The position numbers and the translations under genes are program-made. A DNA stretch of 64,000 nucleotides from Rhizobium sp. NFR03 (GTDB lineage: Bacteria > Pseudomonadota > Alphaproteobacteria > Rhizobiales > Rhizobiaceae), in assembly GCF_900111275.1 (NCBI RefSeq), contig NZ_FOGR01000011.1:62001-126000 (forward strand), in the 5' to 3' direction. The notes under the pieces were generated by a model, which was not told the DNA's origin, searched no databases, and saw only the letters and a list, made by a program, of their open reading frames with translations. Shown piece by piece: positions 1 through 7,755 of the stretch (its first letter is position 1; every line of letters begins with the position of its first letter).

Positions 1-357
1 CATATTGCCGAGAGACCCGTGCGTCTTCACATGGGTGATCGGCCAGCCGAGCGCTGACGCCATGCCCTGTATCGCGGAAATCTGGTAGATCAGTTGCGCC
101 TCGATATCCTCCGGACGCTCGCCCGAAATGCGCCGCCGGCCGAAGCCGTAGAGATCCATGAAAGACGGGTGCGCGCCGATGGCGACGCCGCGTGCCTTGG
201 CCAGCAGGATCGTGTCGCGCATGACGGAGGGGTCGCCCGCATGGAAGCCGCATGCGATATTGGCTGTCGTGACAATGTCCATCAGGGCGCGATCATCGCC
301 GATCGTATAGGCGCCAAAGCTCTCGCCCATATCGCAGTTCAGGTCGATGGTCGCCAC
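1..357 (-). CDS. pxpA: 5-oxoprolinase subunit A (LamB/YcsF family), 3' end outside window
   Basis: The minus strand from a GTG at 357 reads [15 protein letters not shown], then [28 protein letters not shown] and [13 protein letters not shown]. These are the N-terminal hallmarks of the LamB/YcsF family, now known as PxpA. Only 119 of about 250 residues lie in the window. With PxpB and PxpC it forms the ATP-dependent cytoplasmic 5-oxoprolinase that opens 5-oxo-L-proline to L-glutamate. The GTG was chosen because family proteins begin a few residues before IDLNCDMGE, and a GCGGGGA stretch precedes it; the frame stays open upstream, so a slightly longer protein is possible. It is divergent from pxpB, whereas pxpABC are usually collinear. 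Confidence 0.88.
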   Translation of the reverse strand, partial: MATIDLNCDMGESFGAYTIGDDRALMDIVTTANIACGFHAGDPSVMRDTILLAKARGVAIGAHPSFMDLYGFGRRRISGERPEDIEAQLIYQISAIQGMASALGWPITHVKTHGSLGNM

Positions 358-412
358 GGAAAATCCCCGCTGGATAGGTCGGCAAAACGATGCCCGCACG
401 AGCACCACGGGC

Positions 413-441
413 TTGACATACAGATGGTGTACTGAAATGAC
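413..441 (+). promoter_or_regulatory. Promoter-like TTGACA with embedded GntR-type site A
   Basis: Between the divergent pxpA and pxpB starts, TTGACA (413-418) is followed after 17 bases by a weak AATGAC. Inside the spacer lies TGGTGTACTG (425-434). The same core recurs at 7549-7558 (minus, CGGTGTACCG) and 7725-7734 (TGGTATACTG), in front of the other two units of the cluster. It resembles the GT-N-AC dyads bound by FCD-type GntR proteins, two of which are encoded just downstream. Being a repressor site is inferred from its overlap with the promoter. Confidence 0.45.
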
Positions 442-567
442 AAGGGCTCGCTGCGCTGTCGCGACGGCGGAAACAGCCGACCGGCGCGAACGATTTTAGC
501 GGTCCTGACGCGAAGAAAGGCTTCTTTCCGAAACGGTCGGCGCGGCATGATGGAACAAGGGAACGGC

Positions 568-1311
568 ATGGCTGTGACGAAAGATGCTCCGGCGCATTTT
601 CCCCGCATTGCCGCTTGTGGAGACAGCGCCCTCACGATCGAATTCGCCGACGGAATAGACGAGGCGACCAGCGGGCGCGTCGTTGCCTTGGCCGACCTTC
701 TGGCGAATGGGACGATCATCGGCATCAGGGACCTCGTGCCCACCTACAGGTCGCTCCTCGTGCAGTACGATCCGGCTCTCGTTCGCGGTCGCGACCTGAC
801 ATCGCAGCTCCTTGATCTGCTGGAGCGCCAGCCGGAAGCGGAAAGCGGCGCGCGCCATATGATCGTGCCGGTCCTGTATGGCGGCGAAACCGGTGCGGAT
901 CTCGATGCTCTCGCCGCATTGAAGGAGATGACGCGCAGCGACCTAATCGCGCTGCATGCTTCCGCCCAATATCGTGTCTATATGATCGGTTTTGCTCCCG
1001 GCTTCGCCTATCTCGGCGGGCTGCCCGAACGGTTGCATACGCCCCGGCTAGCCGTGCCGCGGCAGAGGATCGAAGCCGGCGCGATCGGCATCGGCGGTCA
1101 GCAGGCAAGCATCAACTCGGTTCCCGGGCCGAGCGGATGGCGGTTTATCGCGCGGACGCCGTTGAAGCTGTTCGACCCTTACCGCGCGGAGCCATGTTTG
1201 CTGCGCGCCGGCGACCGCATTCGTTTCCGCCCTATCGAGGCGGCCGAGGCCGCGGATCTCGATGCGGCTGTGGCCAGAGGTGAGCCTGTCGAGCAATGGG
1301 AGGCGGCATGA
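568..1311 (+). CDS. pxpB: 5-oxoprolinase subunit PxpB (KipI/AHS1 domain)
   Basis: A 247-residue protein with the KipI/allophanate-hydrolase-subunit-1 signature YMIGFAPGFAYLGGLPERL (about residues 137-155), followed by GIGGQQASINSVPGPSGW. The domain covers nearly the whole protein, as usual for PxpB. It pairs with PxpC in the ATP-dependent 5-oxoprolinase complex; the same fold is found in the carboxyltransferase part of urea and guanidine carboxylases. ATG 568 is preferred because AAGGGA sits about 7 bases upstream; ATG 547/550 would add a few residues without a clear ribosome site. Its stop overlaps the pxpC start (ATGA), indicating translational coupling. Confidence 0.88.
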   Translation: MAVTKDAPAHFPRIAACGDSALTIEFADGIDEATSGRVVALADLLANGTIIGIRDLVPTYRSLLVQYDPALVRGRDLTSQLLDLLERQPEAESGARHMIVPVLYGGETGADLDALAALKEMTRSDLIALHASAQYRVYMIGFAPGFAYLGGLPERLHTPRLAVPRQRIEAGAIGIGGQQASINSVPGPSGWRFIARTPLKLFDPYRAEPCLLRAGDRIRFRPIEAAEAADLDAAVARGEPVEQWEAA

Positions 1312-2297
1312 GCGTCCTCCATGTCAAGGATGCCGGTCCGATGATGACGGTGCAGGATCTCGGCCGGGCCGGGCTCTCTCGCTTCGGCGTTTCAGGGGCG
1401 GGACCCATGGACACGCCGTCGCTGCGGATCGCCAACCGCCTCGTTGGAAATGCGGAGACGGATGCCGGGCTCGAATTCGCGCAGGTCGGGGGAACGTTCG
1501 TCGTGGACACCCCAGTGCGTATTGCCGTCACAGGTGCGGCCGTCGGTATGACGATCGACGGCAAACCCCTCCACGCCTGGGAAAGCCACCATTTACTGCC
1601 GGGGCAGACACTTCGCATCGGCGCCGTTATCAACGCCGTCTGGGGTTACCTTGCAATATCCGGTGGCATCGATACGCCTCCTGTCCTCGGTGCGCGAACG
1701 ACCCATCTGCGCACCGGGCTTGGCGGTCTCGACGGGCGGCGGCTCGCCGCCGGCGATCGTTTGCCGCTCGGCACCGGGTCAAGCGCGCCGCTCCTCGCCA
1801 TGCGCCAGCCTCTGGCCCGGCCGCGCGGCCCGTTTCGTATCGTGCCGGGGCCGCAGGCCGGGCATTTCGATGCGGCGGCCTGGAAGCTCTTTCTCGAAGA
1901 GCCGTTTCGTATCGCCACCCATCGCGACCGGATGGCGCAGATGCTGGACGGACCGGCGATTTCAGCCTTTGCCGGCCATGACATCATTTCCGACGGGACG
2001 GTCGCAGGCTCCATTCAGGTGCCATCTTCCGGCCGGCCGATCGTGCTGATGGCCGAGCGACAGACCACGGGCGGCTATCCGAAGATCGCCACAGTGGCCA
2101 CCATCGATCTGCCGCGTCTCGCGCAGGCGATGACCGGAAGCTCCGTCCGCTTCCGGGTGGTCTCCCGCGACGAGGCTGAGGATCTGCTGATGGACCAGTC
2201 GCGCGCGCTCACCTCGGCCCTTGCCGGTCTTGAGGAAAAACGCGAGACGACAGGGATCAAAGAAACGACGGCGATGTCCGGGAGGTCGAACGCGTGA
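1308..2297 (+). CDS. pxpC: 5-oxoprolinase subunit PxpC (KipA/AHS2, biotin-dependent carboxyltransferase-like)
   Basis: A 329-residue protein with the AHS2 motifs GRAGLSRFGVSGAGPMD (about residues 19-35) and ERQTTGGYPKIATV near residue 250. The family covers PxpC/KipA and the matching domain of urea amidolyase. ATG 1308 follows GGGAGG and overlaps the pxpB stop by four bases. The C-terminal tail (about 30 residues after the domain) is charged and probably disordered. The stop overlaps the GTG of the next regulator, so pxpB, pxpC, the regulator and the dehydrogenase read as one coupled operon. No biotin carboxylase or biotin carrier is in the window, favouring oxoprolinase-like over carboxylase chemistry. 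Confidence 0.88.
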   Translation: MSVLHVKDAGPMMTVQDLGRAGLSRFGVSGAGPMDTPSLRIANRLVGNAETDAGLEFAQVGGTFVVDTPVRIAVTGAAVGMTIDGKPLHAWESHHLLPGQTLRIGAVINAVWGYLAISGGIDTPPVLGARTTHLRTGLGGLDGRRLAAGDRLPLGTGSSAPLLAMRQPLARPRGPFRIVPGPQAGHFDAAAWKLFLEEPFRIATHRDRMAQMLDGPAISAFAGHDIISDGTVAGSIQVPSSGRPIVLMAERQTTGGYPKIATVATIDLPRLAQAMTGSSVRFRVVSRDEAEDLLMDQSRALTSALAGLEEKRETTGIKETTAMSGRSNA

Positions 2298-2938
2298 GCC
2301 AGCCCCTTGCGAAGAAGGCCTATGGCAAGATCATCGAGATGATCCTTTCCGGCACCCTGATGCCGGGCGATGTGTTGCAGGAAGCCAAGCTCGGTGAAAT
2401 ATTCTCCATGTCCCGCACGCCGGTGCGCGAGGCGATCAAGCGCATCGAGGCCGAAGGGCTTGCGGTGCAGGAGGGACGGTTTCTCAGGGTCCGCCGGCTG
2501 GCGGCGGCGGAGGTCGAGGAGATCTTCTATCTGCGCAGCGTGATCGAGAGCTACTGCGCGCGTATCGCGGTCGCGGCGCCGGCCGACGTCCTCGACGATC
2601 TCGAACGCCGCATCCGGGCGCTGATCGAGACGGGTCCAGGCGATGACGAAGAAGCGCGCGACGTCGATGATGATTTCCACTTCTGGCTGGCCAATGTGTC
2701 GGGGAACCGGACGATGATGCAGACGATCAGCGATCTGCGGCGGCGTACCTGCATGTTCGACCATAGCCTTGTTCCCGAACGCTTCCTCAAAGGGTGCCGG
2801 GAGCACCTTGAGATTATCGATGCTTTGCGCGCACGCGATGCCGATGCTGCGGGACACCTGATGAGCCGGCATGTGCTGAATGCTCGTGACGCCATTCTGG
2901 AAAAACTCGCTGCCTCCGCCGGGGGAATGCCGCGATGA
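2294..2938 (+). CDS. GntR family regulator, FCD domain (first of two)
   Basis: A 214-residue protein. Residues 1-70 form a winged helix with the GntR recognition region SMSRTPVREAIKRIEAEGL; residues about 80-205 form an all-helical FCD ligand domain with metal-site-like histidines (DDDFHFWL, SRHVLNARD). It starts with GTG inside the pxpC stop (GTGA) and ends in an ATGA overlap with the dehydrogenase, so it is co-translated with the pathway it probably controls. A likely target is the YGGTRTACYG motif found at the three promoters of this cluster. The effector is unknown; a pathway intermediate is an inference. Confidence 0.85.
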   Translation: MSQPLAKKAYGKIIEMILSGTLMPGDVLQEAKLGEIFSMSRTPVREAIKRIEAEGLAVQEGRFLRVRRLAAAEVEEIFYLRSVIESYCARIAVAAPADVLDDLERRIRALIETGPGDDEEARDVDDDFHFWLANVSGNRTMMQTISDLRRRTCMFDHSLVPERFLKGCREHLEIIDALRARDADAAGHLMSRHVLNARDAILEKLAASAGGMPR

Positions 2939-3882
2939 AATGTCTTCTCGTTCAGCCCATCCATGCGGACGGCATCGCCATGCTCCGGGACGCCGGCATG
3001 GAGGTCGAACTTTGCCCGGATGCCGACATGGAAACGGTCGCCAGCCGGATCAAGGGATGTCATGCCGTGATCACGCGGGATGCCGGTCTTTCGGCCCGGG
3101 CGATCCTTGCGAGCGACACTCTGAAGGTCATCGTTATTCACGGGGCAGGGCACGATAGCGTCGACAAGGCGCAGGCTGCGGCGAAGTCCATCCTCGTCTG
3201 CAATACACCGGGCGCCAATGCGCAATCCGTGTCCGAGCTTGCGCTCGGTCTAGCAATTGCCGCGGCGCGCCTGATCCCAGCTGCTGATCGCGCCGTGCGC
3301 GACGGCGCATCCGGCTTTCGCGAAGCCGGCATGTTCCACGAACTCTCGGGAAAGACCGCGATGATCGTCGGATGGGGAGCAACAGGCGCCGGCCTCGGGC
3401 GCATGCTGCATGCCGCACTCGGCATGGAGGTTCTGGTCTATTCTCCCAGAAGCGAGGATACCGGGCCTTTCGAACGCGTTACGACACTTGCAGACGGTCT
3501 TGGCCGCGCCGACCTGATCTCGCTTCACACACCTCTGCGGGAGGAAACGCGCGGGCTGATGGGTGCGGCCGCTCTTGCCGTGACGAAGCCGGGCGCCATT
3601 CTGATCAACACGGCACGCGCAGGGCTGGTCGATGAAGCTGCGCTGGCGGATGCGCTGGAGCGGGGAACGATCGCCGCTGCCGGTCTCGACGTCTACACGC
3701 CAGACGCCCCGCAAGGCCGGCTTTCCGCATCGCAGCGGGTCATCTTCACGCCGCATCTCGGCGGCACGACGCCGGAGGCCCTTCAGCGTGTGGCGACCGG
3801 TGCGGCAGGCCATGTGCTGACGGCCCTTTCCGGCCAAAGGCCGGCAACGACGATCGACCCGCCTGTGGAGCAGGTGACATGA
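2935..3882 (+). CDS. NAD-dependent D-2-hydroxyacid dehydrogenase
   Basis: A 315-residue member of the D-isomer 2-hydroxyacid dehydrogenase (phosphoglycerate dehydrogenase-like) family. The Rossmann motif GWGATGAGLG lies near residues 145-154. The catalytic Arg is in INTARAGLVDE and the catalytic His in FTPHLGG. Members interconvert D-2-hydroxyacids and 2-oxoacids with NAD(P)H. No C-terminal ACT domain is present, so this is not a full-length SerA; the substrate is unknown. It overlaps the regulator before it by ATGA and shares an ATGA with the tiny ORF after it. The context suggests it handles a keto or hydroxy acid made after ring opening or amide hydrolysis in the pathway. Confidence 0.83.
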   Translation: MKCLLVQPIHADGIAMLRDAGMEVELCPDADMETVASRIKGCHAVITRDAGLSARAILASDTLKVIVIHGAGHDSVDKAQAAAKSILVCNTPGANAQSVSELALGLAIAAARLIPAADRAVRDGASGFREAGMFHELSGKTAMIVGWGATGAGLGRMLHAALGMEVLVYSPRSEDTGPFERVTTLADGLGRADLISLHTPLREETRGLMGAAALAVTKPGAILINTARAGLVDEAALADALERGTIAAAGLDVYTPDAPQGRLSASQRVIFTPHLGGTTPEALQRVATGAAGHVLTALSGQRPATTIDPPVEQVT

Positions 3883-3977
3883 CGGTGTTCGAAAAGGCCA
3901 CGGACCCGGCCGATATCGGAGCGACCGCCAAACCCCTGAAGATCGCGATCATGGAAGGCGGTGCGCGGCATGGCTGA
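3879..3977 (+). CDS. Possible 32-residue ORF between dehydrogenase and second GntR gene
   Basis: An ATG overlapping the dehydrogenase stop opens a 32-codon frame (MTVFEKATDPADIGATAKPL...) that ends inside the next gene's start region. It has acceptable codon usage but no recognisable family. It may be a real micro-protein, a translational-coupling leader, or the remnant of a longer gene. The overlap at both ends argues for translation, but sequence alone does not show that it is functional. Confidence 0.35.
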   Translation: MTVFEKATDPADIGATAKPLKIAIMEGGARHG

Positions 3978-4608
3978 CAAGGAAACACTGACCCAGCAGA
4001 TCTACCGGGATCTGAAGCAGCGGATTCTGGAGGGAAGGTTCTCGTCCGAAGACATGCTGACGGAGCGCACGCTGGCGCTGGAGTCGGGTATCTCGCGTAC
4101 CCCGCTACGCGCGGCGATCTCTCGGCTGGAAAAGGAAGACGTGATCTCGCGGCTGCCGAACGGTGCTCTCATCGTTCGCGACGTCACGGTCGAGCAATTG
4201 CTGGAGATCGTCCAGATCCGCCGCCTGCTCGAAGGAGCCGCCGCCGGGAAGGCTGCCACCTGCGCGATGACGCCGGCGCTTCTGGCGTCCCGCGACGCGA
4301 TGCGCGCCTATGCGGGTGGTGGCGATATCGCGTTCGACCGGTTCTGGCTGGATGATGATGCCTTTCACGACGCGGTCGCGCACGCGGCCGGCCTGCCGCT
4401 ATTGGCAACGATGCTGACCGAGATGCGCGGGGTTGCCCGCCGCTGCACCATCACCCGCACGCACGACCGCTTCGACCAGCAGGCGCGCGAACATCTCGAC
4501 GTTATCGACGCCATCGAGGCGCAAGACGGGGCGGCGGCGCGGGCCGCGATGGAGCGCCACTTCGACAGCGTTCGGCAGCGCTTTCTCGCCTGGTTGTCGC
4601 GCACGTGA
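3970..4608 (+). CDS. GntR family regulator, FCD domain (second of two)
   Basis: A 212-residue protein starting MADKETLTQQIYRDLKQRIL. Its winged-helix region contains ESGISRTPLRAAISRLEKEDV, followed by an FCD domain from about residue 80 (DDDAFHDAVAHAAG, EHLDVIDAIEAQD). ATG 3970 has GGAAGG about 10 bases upstream; GTG 3961 would add three residues. It is clearly diverged from the regulator at 2294, so the cluster encodes two different FCD regulators within 1.7 kb. Either or both could bind the shared YGGTRTACYG sites. It lies directly upstream of the first M24 hydrolase. Confidence 0.84.
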   Translation: MADKETLTQQIYRDLKQRILEGRFSSEDMLTERTLALESGISRTPLRAAISRLEKEDVISRLPNGALIVRDVTVEQLLEIVQIRRLLEGAAAGKAATCAMTPALLASRDAMRAYAGGGDIAFDRFWLDDDAFHDAVAHAAGLPLLATMLTEMRGVARRCTITRTHDRFDQQAREHLDVIDAIEAQDGAAARAAMERHFDSVRQRFLAWLSRT

Positions 4609-4618
4609 GGCTGGGTTG

Positions 4619-5800
4619 ATGGACAACGCTGCATTCCTGAACGATCCCGCCATGCGTGGCAGCGAGGCTGCGTTCTCGCAGGAGGAATATGCCGACCGGC
4701 AGGCCCGCGCGCAGACGGCACTTCGGGCGAGTGGACACGCGGCACTGGTCGTCACCGGCCCGGAGACGATCTACTGGCTGACAGGCCGACAGACGGCCGG
4801 CTACTTCGCGTTCCAGGCGCTGCTTCTCCCGTCGTCCGGCCCGATGACGCTTCTCGTGAGGCAACTGGAATTCTTCGGTGCTGTCGCAAACACCTGGTTG
4901 AGCGACATCGTTACCTATCAGGATGGGGATGATCCCGCTGGCGCGCTGGTTTCCCTGCTGCGCGAACGCGGCGTGGCCATGCCCGCGATCGAACTGTCCG
5001 GCTGGTTTCTTCCGTCGCGGCTCGTCAGCGAGATCGCCCACCGTCTTGGTGTCGCGGAACTGACCGACGGTTCCGACATTCTGCCGCCGTTGCGCATGGT
5101 GAAGAGCGATGCCGAGCGCGATGCGATCCGCGCCGCGGCACGTTACGCGGAAGCCGGAATGGTGGCCGCCATCGAGGCCTGTACCGTCGGGGCCGACGAG
5201 AACGCGATTGCGGCCGCCATGCTCGGTGCTGCGACGCGCGCGGGATCGGAAGCCATGGCCATGGAGCCGCTCGTCTCTTCGGGACCGCGCAGCGGGCTGC
5301 CGCATATGACATGGCGTCGCCGTGCCTTGAGCGAAGGCGACCCCGTCTTTCTGGAGCTTGCCGGAAGCCATGCCCGCTATCACGCGGCCCTGATGCGCAC
5401 CGTCTGGCTCGGCAAGCCGCCAGCGGAGGCGCAGCGGATGATGGACTGCGCGCTTTTCGCACTCGACGCCGCGATCTCGCAGATCCGGCCGGGCGCCTCA
5501 TGCGCCGCGCCGCATGAGGCCGCGCAAAGGATCATCGACGCCGCTGGCTTCACCTCCGCCTTCCGAAAGCGCATCGGCTATTCTATGGGGATCGCTTTCG
5601 CACCGGATTGGGGCGAGGGCGGAATTCTCAGCCTGTTTTCGGGCGTGCAGCGCCTGATCGAGCCCGGCATGGTCTTTCACATCCCGGCGACGTTGCGCAG
5701 CTTCGGTCACTGGACCGTCGGAGCGTCTGAAACCGTCATCGTGACAGAGACCGGCGCGGAACCGCTGTCGAACCTGCCCCGCGCACTCACCTCTCGCTAG
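4619..5800 (+). CDS. M24 'pita-bread' hydrolase lacking aspartate metal ligands (ectoine hydrolase/creatinase-like)
   Basis: A 393-residue protein: creatinase-type N-terminal domain (about 1-150, with ALVVTGPETIYWLTG) and M24 catalytic fold (about 165-385). In metallopeptidases of this fold the two Asp ligands sit in a D-x-G...D-x-T-R-T pattern. Here the equivalent stretch reads FLELAGSHARYHAALMRTV, so both Asp positions are replaced. Loss of metal ligands is characteristic of creatinase and DoeA-type ectoine hydrolases, which cleave C-N bonds in small cyclic or guanidino compounds without metal. A similar role on a small amide or ring substrate is therefore more likely than peptidase activity. 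Start ATG 4619 follows GTGAGG. Confidence 0.72.
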   Translation: MDNAAFLNDPAMRGSEAAFSQEEYADRQARAQTALRASGHAALVVTGPETIYWLTGRQTAGYFAFQALLLPSSGPMTLLVRQLEFFGAVANTWLSDIVTYQDGDDPAGALVSLLRERGVAMPAIELSGWFLPSRLVSEIAHRLGVAELTDGSDILPPLRMVKSDAERDAIRAAARYAEAGMVAAIEACTVGADENAIAAAMLGAATRAGSEAMAMEPLVSSGPRSGLPHMTWRRRALSEGDPVFLELAGSHARYHAALMRTVWLGKPPAEAQRMMDCALFALDAAISQIRPGASCAAPHEAAQRIIDAAGFTSAFRKRIGYSMGIAFAPDWGEGGILSLFSGVQRLIEPGMVFHIPATLRSFGHWTVGASETVIVTETGAEPLSNLPRALTSR

Positions 5801-5828
5801 AAAACAGCCTTATCAAGGAGACCTATCC

Positions 5829-6242
5829 ATGCGCTCACTCTTTCATCTCGCCTACCACATCACGGATCTCGATGAAGCGCGTCGCTTCTACGGCGACATC
5901 CTTGGATGTGCAGAAGGCCGATCGACGGACACCTGGGTCGATTTCGACTTTTTCGGCCATCAGATCTCGCTTCACCTCGGCAAGCCGTTCGAGGTCACGC
6001 GGACGGGCAAGGTTGGAAACCACATGGTCATGATGCCGCATCTGGGCGTCGTCCTGCCGCTCGATGCGTGGCTGTCACTCGCCGAACGTCTGGAAAAGGC
6101 GGGTATTGCCTTCGATATCCCCCCGGTCATCCGCTTTGAAGGTGAGCCCGGCGAGCAGCGCACGATGTTCTTCTTCGATCCGAGCGGCAACCCCATCGAG
6201 GTCAAGGGCTTCAAGGATTTCGACAGCGTTTTCGCGCACTGA
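5829..6242 (+). CDS. VOC (glyoxalase/dioxygenase fold) family protein
   Basis: A 137-residue protein with a strong AAGGAG ribosome site. Two beta-alpha-beta-beta-beta modules are visible: LFHLAYHITDLDEARRFYGD at the N-terminus with a candidate metal His, HQISLHLGKPF in the middle, and MFFFDPSGNPIEVKGF near the C-terminus with a candidate metal Glu. The family includes glyoxalases, epimerases and ring-cleaving dioxygenases; substrate is not predictable. It follows the M24 hydrolase by 28 bases in the same operon, suggesting an isomerase or lyase step in the same pathway. Confidence 0.75.
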   Translation: MRSLFHLAYHITDLDEARRFYGDILGCAEGRSTDTWVDFDFFGHQISLHLGKPFEVTRTGKVGNHMVMMPHLGVVLPLDAWLSLAERLEKAGIAFDIPPVIRFEGEPGEQRTMFFFDPSGNPIEVKGFKDFDSVFAH

Positions 6243-6287
6243 CGCTCGACGATCGATACGCCCGGCAACGGGCCGTAGATGGAAAGC

Positions 6288-6318
6288 GATGCCGGGGAGG
6301 GTTGAAGGCCCCGGCATC
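6288..6318. terminator. Hairpin between convergent VOC and M24 genes
   Basis: GATGCCGGGG (6288-6297) and CCCCGGCATC (6309-6318) are perfect 10-base inverted repeats with an 11-base loop, located between two converging genes. There is no T tract on either side, so termination efficiency is uncertain, but the placement fits a bidirectional transcript end. Confidence 0.55.
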
Positions 6319-6335
6319 CCCTCCGATGTTCCCCC

Positions 6336-7511
6336 TCAGAAGAGACTTGGGGATTTGGTGAGCACCTCGTTGCCGTCCTGTCCCACGATGACGATGTCCT
6401 CGAAGAATGCGGCACCGACGCCGTCGAGCGACAGGAAAGCCTCGATGCCGAAGACCATGTTCTGCTCGACGACATCATCGGGCAGCGACATGCTGGTGGA
6501 GATGCGCGGCAGTTCGAAGCCGAGGCCGATGCCGTGACCGTAGAACGGGAAATTCTTCATGATGGGCGAGATCGACCCGCCGAAGGCCGCTGTGAGCCGG
6601 TCGCCTTCCGCGGCGACGTCAAGCAGTCTTGCGCCCGGCCTCAGCATGTCGGTCAGCCGGTGGACGAGATCTCCTGCGGCCTCGATCAGGCGGCGCTGGT
6701 CGGCATTCGCATGTCCCCGCACGGCTGTTCGACCGGGATCGAGATAATAGCCCTGGAACAGCGGCCCGTGTAGCGTGCCCGTCACGACATCGCCGACTGC
6801 GGGCACATCGTCGCTGTACCCCGTCAGCGGAAAGCGCTGGTCAAAGCCGAGCGTGTCGCCGTGATTGGTGCCGATCATCTGGACGCGTCCTCCGCGTCGC
6901 ACGACTTCGCGCGCGCATTCTCCCGCCGCCTCCCTCTCGGACATGCCGCTGACGAGGCTCTCCATCAGGACCGTCATGCCGGCGGTCGCCGTCTCCCCGG
7001 CCGTCCGGTAGGCATCCAGCTCGCGCGTGCTCTTGATCCGGCGCACGGAGCGGACGAGGTCATCGACCGGCACCCACTCGATATCGGGCGCGGTGGCTTC
7101 CAGCTGCCTGTAGTATTTCACGGGAATAAGGTTGGTTCCGACGAGCGCCACCCGACCGGAGACACCGCGCTCGACAAGGGAACGCGCCACGCTTTCGAAG
7201 GGATGATTGCTGGAACGCACGTCCTCGATAGAGACCAGATCGCGCCGGACTTCCGGTTCGTCGATATGCAGTTGCGGGTCGCGACCGGTCTGCAGGATGA
7301 CACCTGCAAACGAACGGGCGGTCCAGATGAGGGAGTCCATGCCGCCGCTGATCGAGTACTGGTTGGAGAGGTAGAGGACATCGCCGCAATTGTCAGTCGT
7401 CCCGCCGCCACGACCGAACACCACGGCCGTCTCGAAGCCTCGACGCTTCATTTCCGCCAGGAGACGCTCCCAACGGATGCGATATTCGTCGAGTGGAAAG
7501 TAGCGGTTCAT
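6336..7511 (-). CDS. M24 family metallopeptidase-like protein (Xaa-Pro dipeptidase fold)
   Basis: A 391-residue protein: N-terminal creatinase domain (about 1-150) followed by the M24 fold. Several usual metal ligands are retained: Asp in GYYLDPGRT, His in GHGIGLGFELP, Glu in GIEAFLSLDG and Glu in FFEDIVIV. The first Asp ligand is not obvious (GDVVTGTLHG). It may be a metal-dependent aminoacyl or imino-peptide hydrolase. ATG 7511 is preferred over the upstream ATG at 7556 because GAGGA precedes it and family proteins start close to FPLDEYRIRW. It is transcribed toward the VOC gene and divergent from the DUF1989-ABC operon, with operator-like motifs in between. Confidence 0.72.
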   Translation of the reverse strand: MNRYFPLDEYRIRWERLLAEMKRRGFETAVVFGRGGGTTDNCGDVLYLSNQYSISGGMDSLIWTARSFAGVILQTGRDPQLHIDEPEVRRDLVSIEDVRSSNHPFESVARSLVERGVSGRVALVGTNLIPVKYYRQLEATAPDIEWVPVDDLVRSVRRIKSTRELDAYRTAGETATAGMTVLMESLVSGMSEREAAGECAREVVRRGGRVQMIGTNHGDTLGFDQRFPLTGYSDDVPAVGDVVTGTLHGPLFQGYYLDPGRTAVRGHANADQRRLIEAAGDLVHRLTDMLRPGARLLDVAAEGDRLTAAFGGSISPIMKNFPFYGHGIGLGFELPRISTSMSLPDDVVEQNMVFGIEAFLSLDGVGAAFFEDIVIVGQDGNEVLTKSPSLF

Positions 7512-7548
7512 CCCGTCATCCTCATTCCTCAGGCGCGCTGCGCAATTT

Positions 7549-7558
7549 CGGTACACCG
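7549..7558 (-). promoter_or_regulatory. GntR-type site B upstream of minus-strand M24 gene
   Basis: The minus strand reads CGGTGTACCG, a near-palindrome, 38 bases upstream of the M24 start at 7511. It matches site A (425-434) at 8 of 10 positions and site C (7725-7734) at 7 of 10. Recurrence at each promoter of the cluster suggests control by one of the two local GntR proteins. Confidence 0.42.
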
Positions 7559-7720
7559 GCTGTATCCGGTCGTCAATTCAGAGCTTCATGTGTGATACGT
7601 CTTCATCGGCGGAATGGTTCGAATGCCTGCAATCTGCATATTCTTCGCTCAGTCGTGCCTATCTCTTCATCAGGATGCACGTTTGCGATCCACTAAATAG
7701 TTGATTTTTCATCTTGAACT

Positions 7721-7735
7721 CCAGTGGTATACTGG
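7721..7735 (+). promoter_or_regulatory. GntR-type site C upstream of DUF1989-ABC operon
   Basis: CCAGTGGTATACTGG holds 5-base inverted arms (CCAGT/ACTGG) around a GTATAC core. It ends 20 bases before the GTG at 7756 in an AT-richer intergenic stretch. It is the most symmetrical of three related sites in the cluster and fits an operator for an FCD-type GntR protein. Confidence 0.5.
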
Positions 7736-7755
7736 AATAGGTTTGAGGTAAGAGA

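Noticed and set aside
4433-4618. N-terminal extension of the M24 protein reaching back into the GntR gene
   Set aside because: The region is the coding sequence of the second GntR regulator in another frame, and a plausible ribosome site lies just before ATG 4619.
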